Origin: Gonatopus flavifemur
Lineage: Eukaryota > Arthropoda > Insecta > Hymenoptera > Dryinidae
Reading direction: 5' to 3'
Assembly: GCA_018340375.1 (NCBI GenBank)
Contig: JAFFJZ010000046.1
Coordinates: 1,550,001 to 1,614,000 of the forward strand
DNA: 64,000 nucleotides
Both the position numbers and the translations under genes were made by a program. Below the pieces are notes generated by a model. It saw only the letters and a list, made by a program, of their open reading frames with translations, did not search any database and was not told the DNA's origin. How positions within the stretch are numbered: position 1 is the stretch's first letter; every line of letters starts with the position of its first letter. Shown piece after piece: positions 56,678-64,000 of the stretch.

Positions 56678-56925
56678 AGACTCCGCGGAATGTTCACTAG
56701 GCCCGCCCAGCCGATCGACGCGACGACGCACACCTACATCCACGACACTTTCGCCCACTCCACACACACACAACCAGTGGTAAGAAACCAATGTTAGTCT
56801 GGATCTTTTTTGTGGCCAACCACAAAAATATCTATCGATATTATTGTGCTACATACGTGGGTCTCACTCTTAGTTTCTCCGTACACCCCGTTCTCTGAGG
56901 AGTCGCCTCCTAATCCATTCATCAT
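56678..56925 (+). repeat. 3' LTR, second part
   Basis: agactccgcggaatgttcac to ccattcatcat, matching 46252-46527 after the RTE target duplication. Ends where the split small inverted-repeat element resumes. Confidence 0.85.
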
Positions 56926-57046
56926 GGATGATAAAAGAAACATTCATAATGGTATACAGTCGGGAAAAAACATTGGAAATTCATCAATAACAACGTATTC
57001 AAAGATATTTCCGTTAGAGCTGGAAACGGACTTCTTACACCGACTG
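56926..57046. mobile_element. Right half of the same split inverted-repeat element
   Basis: Mirror of 41511-41605: ATATTTCCGTTAGAGCTGGA then CTTCTTACACCGACTG. The flanking base pair is TG rather than TA. Confidence 0.75.
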
Positions 57047-57726
57047 TGCTCATGAAGAACTGCTGTCATGGAGTAAGAAGTAACAGGGGGGAGCATAGTG
57101 GTGGTGGAAGTTGAGCCGAATTCGCTGTCCCTTCGTGTACGCCGCCATATTGAGAATATGTGTACATACATAAGTCGAACATCGGTGTGCATTCAATACA
57201 TTTTCAGTTTGGTGTCTCAAGAAATCTTACCCCTCCCACTACTATGTTCCCTCCTGTTACTTCTCCCTCCATGACTCCCATTATGACCATTTCGAATGAG
57301 TTATTTAAAAGCTTTTGGTATTTATAACAAAATCTAAATGAACTCTTCGGAATTGATGAAGAAAACATTCTTTTTCAAACTGTTTCTAATACAGATTCCG
57401 CTTTTCAAGATACCCCGCAGATATGTTGAAAATATCTTATGCGACATTTTCAGGAATCTGAGATATCTCAACGTATTTGGAGATATCTCAAACACGTGTT
57501 GAAAGTCACAGATATGAAATATGTTCAAGATATCTCAAAATATGTCAAGATATCTTTTATACACCCACAAGTGTTGCATGAGACATCTTGAACATACATA
57601 AAATATGCCTTGTATCATATTAATTCGGTAACGATTATAATTATGATTATAGATAACTGAGGCCAGTGAAAGCCTATACAGTAGCGCTCAAAAGTACCCA
57701 AGTAGCAACTAAACGTTGTATATGTA
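57047..57726. other. Interval with AAGATATCT-type degenerate repeats
   Basis: Phrases like agatatctcaa and caagatatct recur at 57410-57570, loosely similar to 37340-37500. No gene. Confidence 0.4.
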
Positions 57727-59758
57727 CAGGGTGGGGCATTTGAAGTGTCGCGGGCGTTTTTTCCAAAAATAAAATGAGATACGAGAAAATTTTCCGGACA
57801 AAAATTGTAGGGTATCGAGGGGGACATCCGATGGTGGCCTTGGCTTTGACCTCAAATCTCATCTTCAAGGGCATTCTGAGGTCAACTCTTGTTTTTTGAA
57901 TAGCATCTCATATTTTCTACTGCAGATTTGGATTCTAGGTCAAAAACCAAGAAACTTTTGTCTGAACCATTTTCCTGAAATCATCAAAGATGGCGCTCTA
58001 ATCGATATTGTTCCATACTGAATCTGACATTAGAATAACTCGAAAACGAAGGGTCTTGGAGGAGAATGTTTCGGACAAAAGTTGTCTGATTCCAAGGGGG
58101 ACCCCTTGAACTGAAACGGAGGTGATGGGGTATAACAGACAAAACACAACACATTTCAATCGTCTACATCACTTGGATCATTTAAATGCAGTAGATGCTC
58201 AAAATGATGGCCTTCGACTTCAATACACATTTCAAAACGTTTTACAAAAGATTGCTGAACTCGTGCTAAAATATCTTCATTGATGCTCGCGCATGCATTG
58301 ATGATTCGTTGACGCATATTCTCAGGTGTAGTCGGTGCTTGTTGATAAACTGTATCTTTTATGTATCCCCATAGAAAAAAATCTGGAGAAGTAAGATCCG
58401 GAGAACGGGCAGGCCAATGAACCGGTCCACGACGTCCTATCCATCGTCCAGGATAATCTCTGTCCAATATTTCTCGAGCTGTGACTGCATAATGGGATGG
58501 ACAACCATCGTGTTGATACCACATATTCAATCGTTCCTGAATAGGTATGTCTTCAAGTAATGTTGGAAGTACTTGATCTAAGAAATGTCTGTACTTCTCT
58601 CCATCCAGCGTATCTGCAATGAAGTACGGTCCAATTACTCGAGATCGAAAAATACCACACCAAACATTCACAGCCCATTGTCTTTGATGCTCTACTTGAC
58701 GTAACCATCTTGGATTCTCTGTCGCCCAGTAATGCATATTATGTCGATTTACTTGACCATGATTGGTGAACGTCGACTCATCAGAAAATAATATGTTGAT
58801 GAAGTGGTTATTGTGCATTTGCGCTAGACCCCGTCGACAAAACTGTACACGATTTTCGAAATCATCACCGTGAAGGTCTTGAGGCAAACAAATGTGATAC
58901 GGATGGAATTTGTGACGTTTCAGTATTCAAAGAACACTTCTTCGAGAAATTCCCGAATGGAGTTCAATTTCACGAGAGCTCACGTGTGGATTATTGGCTA
59001 CTGCAGCTAGTACATTAACTTCCGCATTTTCTCCGCTAACAGTTCTCATTCGATGTCGTTTTTCCCTTGTAACACTTCCCGTTTCTGAGAATAATTTTGT
59101 AATGCGTTGAAAATACCTAATGGATGGCGTTGTTCGTTCAGGGAATCGTTCTGCATACAAGTCATATGCTTGTCTGGGGTTCTTATGCACTTCACCGTAA
59201 ATGTAGATCATATCGATCTTTTCAGAAACCGTGTATCGGATATCCATGATTTCCAATTTGTCATAAACCAAGTAATAATCAAATGTAACTGACAAACTGA
59301 CTTTCAAAATCGTGAATTTCCACTGAACCCCGTCGTTTGTTTACATCGCGTGAGCTCTGAATGGTGGTAATGTAGACGATTGAAATGTGTTGTGTATTGA
59401 CAACTTTTGTACGAAACATTTTTTTGCAAGACCCTTCGTTTTCGAGTTATTCGGATGTCAGATTCAAAATGGAACAATATCGATTAGAGCGCCATTTTTG
59501 CGGATTTCAGGAAAATGGTTCAGACAAAAGTTTCTTGGTTTTTGACCTTAAATCAAAATCTGCAGTAAAAAATATGAGATGCTATTTAAAAAACAAGAGT
59601 TGATCTCAGAATGCCCTTGAAGATGAGATTTGAGGTCAAAGCCAAGGCCACCATCGGATGTCCCCCTCGGTACCCTACAACTTTTGTCCGAAAAATTTTC
59701 TCGTATCTCACTTTATTTTTGGAAAAAACGCCCGCGACACTTTGAATGCCCCACCCTG
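57727..59758 (-). mobile_element. Tc1/mariner-superfamily element (DD41D type), long inverted repeats
   Basis: Ends CAGGGTGGGGCATTTGAAGT and, mirrored, CAGGGTGGGGCATTCAAAGT; each is flanked by TA. The inverted repeats are long (57727-58167 and 59372-59758, the right one about 50 bp shorter through a deletion). The transposase lies between them and its last codons run into the left repeat. Confidence 0.9.
58156..59247 (-). pseudogene. IS630-Tc1-mariner transposase, DD41D-like, one stop
   Basis: The frame starts MDIRYTVSEKIDMIYIYGEV (an upstream in-frame Met at 59307 is also possible). HTH region (NPRQAYDLYAERFPE, VSSREIELHSGISRRS), then a single in-frame TGA at 58927-58929, KRHKFHPYH, DESTFTNHGQVNRHNMHYW (first Asp), YQHDGCPSHYA (second Asp) and WPARSPDLTSPDFFLWG, where the third acidic residue is Asp with 41 residues between it and the second. 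Otherwise intact. It ends HLNDPSDVDD inside the left inverted repeat. Confidence 0.88.
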
Positions 59759-59764
59759 TATATA

Positions 59765-61061
59765 CAGGGTGTCCCATTCTAATCTTTAAATGCAAATATC
59801 ACAAAAACATGCATCTTAAACCAAAAGTATTTCATACCAAAATTGTTATGAACAGGGGAGGCCGCAAAACTACGATATCAGTTCCATCATAGATGGCGTC
59901 ATGATCGATTAAAATGGGGTCAACATCATTTCTTTGAACGGGAACTCCCTTTTTTTATTGCATATCTGGAGTCTACGCAGAAAACTGAGTAACTTTTGCT
60001 TGGAACGTTTCTCTCAATTTTCGAAGATGGCGCCACAACCGATGAAAAATGAAGTCTATGAAACAATATGCGGATATCTTGAGGAATGCATCCAAGAGCC
60101 GGAATATCTCATTCGAATGTTGTTGTTAAGAGAGGTGGCGACCTCATGTCGATATCAGCTCCATAGTAGATGGCGCTGTGTTCGGTAAAGATGAGGTCAA
60201 CTCCAATTCTTCAAATGGAAACTCCTACTTTTTATCGCATATCATGATTCTACGCGAAAAAATGAGAAATTTTTGTTCGAAACATTTTTCACGAATTCTT
60301 GAAGATCGAAACGGTGAGAAATGAGGTTGATGAAGAAGTTCTACTGCATCATGTGTGAAGCAACGCTCAACAAACAAATCGAAACAATCATAATCCCAGA
60401 GAAGCAATTGGACACAAAACACAACAAATGTCATGTCCAAAACATTGTAAATGACTTCAATTCAATGTTTTGAAGACGACAGTAGAACTTTCTCATCAAC
60501 CTCATTCCCCACCGTTTCCATCTTCAAGAATTTAGGAAAAATGTTTCAAACAAAAATTCCCAATTTTTTCGCGTGAAATCATGAAATGTCATAAAAAGTA
60601 GGAGTTTCCATTCGAAAAATCGAAGTCGACCTCATTTTTACCGACCACAGCGCCACCTTCTATGGAACTGATATCGCCATTGTGTCGTTCCCCCTCTCAA
60701 CAACAACATTCGAATGAGATATTCCGGCTCTTGGATGCATTCCACAAGATATCCGCATATCGTTTCATGGACTTTATTTTTCATCGATTGTGGCGCCATC
60801 ATAAAAGATTCAGGAAAACGTTCCGAGCAAAAGTTACTCAGTTTTTCGCGTAGAATAGAGATATGCGATAGGAAGTGGGAGTTCCCGTTCAAAAAAATGA
60901 TGTTGCCCCCATTTCAATCGATCATAACGCCATCTATGATGAAACTGATATCGTAGTTTTGTGGCCCCCTCTTTTTATAAGAACTTTGGTATCAAGTACT
61001 TCTGGTTGAGGATGCATGTTTTTGAGATATTTGAATTCAGAGATTAAAATGGGACACCTTG
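59765..61061. mobile_element. 1,297-bp foldback element, copy 2
   Basis: Starts CAGGGTGTCCCATTCTAATC; the other end, mirrored, is CAAGGTGTCCCATTTTAATC; TA on each side. Same length, arm structure and internal phrases (cttaaaccaaaagtat, gttctactgcatcatgtgtg) as 15054-16350. It begins 6 bp after the DD41D element (tatata between them). Non-coding. Confidence 0.88.
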
Positions 61062-62455
61062 TACTATGAACGTGCATAGTATATAGACAACATTCCAATG
61101 CTACTTTTGCGAATATTAGGGACAATAATCATGGAGGGATGAGGATCATGAAACGGAATGTGAATTCGGATATTCTTATCAGAATATTTCTGAGTTTTGA
61201 AGCATCGCAACGATTGCTTATTCATAAACATTGTCCCTTTGCAAAATTGCTCATGATATTCGAAAACTTCAAACTACAAAATACTTTTGAGCGCTACTGT
61301 ACACCAATCTTACTATGTTCATTATGTTATAACGATGGCTCATCCGGAGGATGTTTGTGCTGTGTTGATATGCTGTACTCAAAACATCAACAGGTGGGGT
61401 ACAGGACGGTTCGGTAATTGGTCTTTCCTTCCAGAAAGTGGAAGTGGAACGGTTAGATATCCGAGAATTACTTAATCACTGAACTTTCTCGTTTTTATCG
61501 GGAAATCCTGGCATTCTAACATACTGAGAAAAATGCGTAGGACAGATCGCCATAATGATATCAGTGTATGCAAATAAGCATGCGTCTATGGAAAGTTTCC
61601 TTTCAATTTGTGGCAGTTTTTTGGAAATTCATAGTACGCAACGGATTGCGAAGAAAAAATTGCGATTGTTGAAGAAAAAAAGGAATACTCCTGTGTCTCA
61701 AAATTTTCATCATTATGCAAATCCGTCTCACACGTTTCTCGCGTATCTTCATCAAGGCACGGCTCATGTTCATTGCGACCATGCAATGAAGGTTCGTTAA
61801 GGTGAGAATAACGTATAATCAATACACGGAGGAGGGAAATCAAGGAGTTTGAGAGTACTCTCAACTAACTTATTTTCAGGGGCATTCAGAAGACGAGAAC
61901 ATTTTCTGCAGAAATTTCATATCAGAAAGATCCATCTGTTTGGATTGATAAAGACGTATATTGAATCAATTGATTGTCTCGATCGATGATCATGTCCATG
62001 TAAAGATTGAATCACTCTACACGAAAAATATGGATCAACCGTGCTACTATCAAAGAGGATGGGATAAGTTCAGGGGTGCAAAGCTGTGAGGAGAAAGGAT
62101 ATTGAGAGAAGAGGATACTGTGAATTCAAGGTGGAAATTTTGGAGGGAAAAGAGAAAGGAATTTTCTCCAAGAATCGGTAGAACGAAAATATGAGTTTTC
62201 ACCAACAATTCAATTGAACTTCTTCAAACATAACATTCATCACTTCATCACTGTGATACTAACAATTAACCCTCAAAGCTAGTCGATTTAACAATCGCAT
62301 TAGATGAAAGTTAGGTTCGCGAGGGCGAGCACAAGGGAAATTGCGGTAGAAGAAAGAATAGGCGGTAGTAGAGGACGATGTGTCTCTCTTAGTGATAGTG
62401 ATCCGACTGTGTATTTGAATATCGGAGCAGAGGCGGGGTACGTTCCTCTTCGAAC
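61062..62455. other. Interval without recognised gene
   Basis: Short frames only (e.g. 61555-61800, 81 codons, no domain). The part nearest 62455 may be the 3' LTR of the BEL element to the right, but a second LTR for comparison lies outside the window. Confidence 0.4.
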
Positions 62456-62525
62456 TTATGAAGAGAGGGGTGTGTCAAGATGAAGACGAAATCCCCTGAC
62501 CGTCCGCGAGCTACCCGGTCCACCC

Positions 62526-62915
62526 TCAAGCAAACAAGAGAATTCGTACGTCTTCCAGAACTTCAAACATACCGCCCGCCTCGTCAAGGACGATAGTCTG
62601 ATTTTCGTGGGTCCGCCCGCCATGAGGGGTAGTACTGGCAACCTCAAGTGAAGATGGGAGGATACTCAACCTCACGATTGGGCGTTTGAGTGTCGAATTC
62701 GAAGTTCTAACGGTAACGACGCGTACTTGCCCATCCGTTCCTGGATGCGTCTGCAGAATACGTCCTAAAGCCGATTCGCATGGAGGATACCGCTCGTCTT
62801 GGATGAAGACGAGCTGACCTGCAAGCAGATTGGGTTTGTGAGTGAACCACTCGGTCCTCTGCTGCAGATGATGTGAGTACTCGTGAGACCAGCGATTCCA
62901 AAAAAGCTGGTGCAC
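62526..62915 (-). pseudogene. DUF5641-type C-terminus of BEL Pol
   Basis: WNRWSHEYSHHLQQRTEWFT, LLAGQLVFIQDERYPPCESA, LGRILQTHPGTDGQVRVVTV and RPIVRLSILP are the usual tail of BEL/Pao Pol, shifted by one frame from the integrase. Confidence 0.82.
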
Positions 62916-63447
62916 CCTTTGTAGATGCTGTCAACTGAGTCAACATATTCTCTGGTAACTTCGTGAACGGGGGTTTCGGAACGCCAACCAAAGAGGTCCC
63001 CGTCAAAAAATGACCGGGCGTTAGTACATTTGAATCCTCAGGGTGTGAGGAGAGCGGATAAAGGGGTCTAGAATTTAGACAGGCCTCAATTTGGGTCAAG
63101 ACTGTTGTCAACTCCTCGAAAGTGAGTCGTTGCTCCCCTATGACCTTCAAGAGATGCCCCTTGACTGAGCGTACCCCAGCTTCCCAAAGAACACCGAAAT
63201 GAGGTGCTTGTGGCGAGATGAAATGCCAAGGAACACTATCCTGTGCAAGGAGATGGGACACTTCAGTGTAAAAGCTCGAAGAAGCCCGAAAAAGGGGTCG
63301 AAGTTCGGAGTCCGCCCCGCGGAAAGTAGTGCCGTTATCAGATAGCAGTTCTGCCGGAACACCTCGTCGTCCACAGAACCGACGGAAGGCGGCTAAGAAA
63401 GCTTGTGAAGTGGCATCGCTGACTGCTTCCAAATGTACCACTTTGGG
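62707..63447 (-). pseudogene. BEL/Pao integrase catalytic core
   Basis: Same frame after the TGA: VVHLEAVSDATSQAFLAAFR, RGVPAELLSDNGTTFRGADS (second Asp), WHFISPQAPHFGVLWEAGVR (catalytic Glu), TFEELTTVLTQIEACLNSRP and LTPGHFLTGTSL. A frameshift near 62920 ends it. Confidence 0.88.
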
Positions 63448-63996
63448 TCAAAGACAAATGAAGAGACAGATATGACCTTTATAGGTCTTTTGGCCACGAC
63501 CTTTACTGACTGCAAGGTTCAAAGGTCCAGCGTGGTCTAAACCTGATCTGGAGAACAGACGAGATGGGAGAACGCGTGCGGCAGGAAGATCGCTCATACG
63601 CTGTTGCCCCAACGTAGGGCGATGTTTGAAACATACTATACAGCGACGAATATACGCTCTAACCAAGACTCTAGCCCTGATTATCCACACCTTTCTCATC
63701 AGGAAACCTAATGTAAGTGACGGACCGTGTAATGATTGCGAATGCGCTTGCGCCACAGAAAGCAGGCTGGAGTGGCCCTCTTTGGGCAGTATCGGAGGAT
63801 GGCTCTCACCATACGGTAGATAGGAGTTAACTAGCCTACCACCCACCCGTAAGTTTCCTCGTGAATCTAGAAACGGTGTCAGCTTGTTCAACGGATTTCG
63901 AGGAGACAGACACTCTCCTTTTTGGAGAGTGGAAATTTCGTCCGGGAAAGAGGTCGCTTGTGCCAATCGAATCAATCGATCTTGTGCATCACACAA
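63448..63996 (-). pseudogene. BEL/Pao integrase N-terminal region (partial)
   Basis: LTPFLDSRGNLRVGGRLVNS, HPPILPKEGHSSLLSVAQAH, LMRKVWIIRARVLVRAYIRR, CIVCFKHRPTLGQQRMSDLP and LDHAGPLNL follow BEL integrase order: the zinc-binding H2C2 region, then the first catalytic Asp in DHAGP. It ends at TGA (63448-63450) where the frame would continue directly into the next entry. Confidence 0.85.
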
Positions 63997-64000
63997 TCCT

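Larger units (their letters stand above)
41606..56925 (+). mobile_element. Ty3/gypsy LTR retrotransposon carrying two nested insertions
   Basis: Excluding insertions, the LTRs are 533 bp (41606-41831 plus 46221-46527) and 531 bp (53035-53317 plus 56678-56925). A tRNA-type primer site follows the 5' LTR. Internal order is gag, protease remnant, RT, RNase H, integrase, the Ty3/gypsy order. No env is seen after integrase. Flanks GAATG and GGATG may be the 5-bp target duplication with one change. The plus strand is strikingly rich in A and C and poor in T. Many stops; inactive. Confidence 0.88.
62456..64000 (-). mobile_element. 3' part of a BEL/Pao retrotransposon running off the window
   Basis: Minus-strand Pol end: integrase and the DUF5641-type tail typical of BEL/Pao. 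GC content is higher than in the flanks. The 5' part lies beyond 64000 and the 3' LTR limit is not resolved. Confidence 0.82.

Overview
This is eukaryotic, AT-rich, intron-containing DNA, most likely from an insect. The case rests on spliced coding exons, many degraded retrotransposons and DNA transposons typical of insect genomes (RTE and R1-clade LINEs, Ty3/gypsy, BEL/Pao, Transib, piggyBac, Tc1/mariner DD41D and DD34D, hAT-like, Helitron), and the absence of operons. I recognise no named host gene, tRNA or rRNA. Nearly all long open frames are transposon proteins, and almost all of those are broken by stops or frameshifts.

Layout. 1-3.3 kb: an array of DNA hairpins sharing one loop (ACTCGCG) but with different stems; a terminal exon for a small Cys-rich protein (831-1297, +); then a minus-strand gene fragment with four tandem copies of one 111-nt exon (1885-2880). 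3.8-11.1 kb: three R1-clade LINE copies head to tail on the minus strand, abutting a Helitron scrap. 13.5-16.4 kb: a 5'-truncated RTE with a 12-bp target duplication and a 1,297-bp foldback element. 17.5-21.3 kb: a piggyBac-like element with ~700-bp inverted repeats, apparently in an intron of an unknown plus-strand gene. 24.7-30.1 kb: a complete-looking Transib element whose ends carry the CACAGTG heptamer of V(D)J recombination signals and which has inverted arrays of a 121-bp repeat. 30.4-32.8 kb: a long-inverted-repeat element with no recognisable gene and a 511-bp palindrome inside. 33-37.7 kb: MITEs and a deleted mariner.

41.5-57.0 kb is a nested stack. A small inverted-repeat element is split by a Ty3/gypsy element. 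The gypsy 5' LTR is split by a 4.4-kb hAT-like transposon, which contains a 1.6-kb palindrome built of 177-bp repeats. The 3' LTR is split by a near full-length RTE. 57.7-61.1 kb holds a DD41D Tc1/mariner element abutting a second 1,297-bp foldback element. The right edge (62.5-64 kb) is the 3' end of a BEL/Pao element that continues outside the window.

The most unusual signals are the constant-loop hairpin array at 1-650, the exon-repeat gene at 1885-2880, and the Transib element with RSS-like ends. Coordinates of degraded elements are approximate to a few bases unless a target duplication fixes them.
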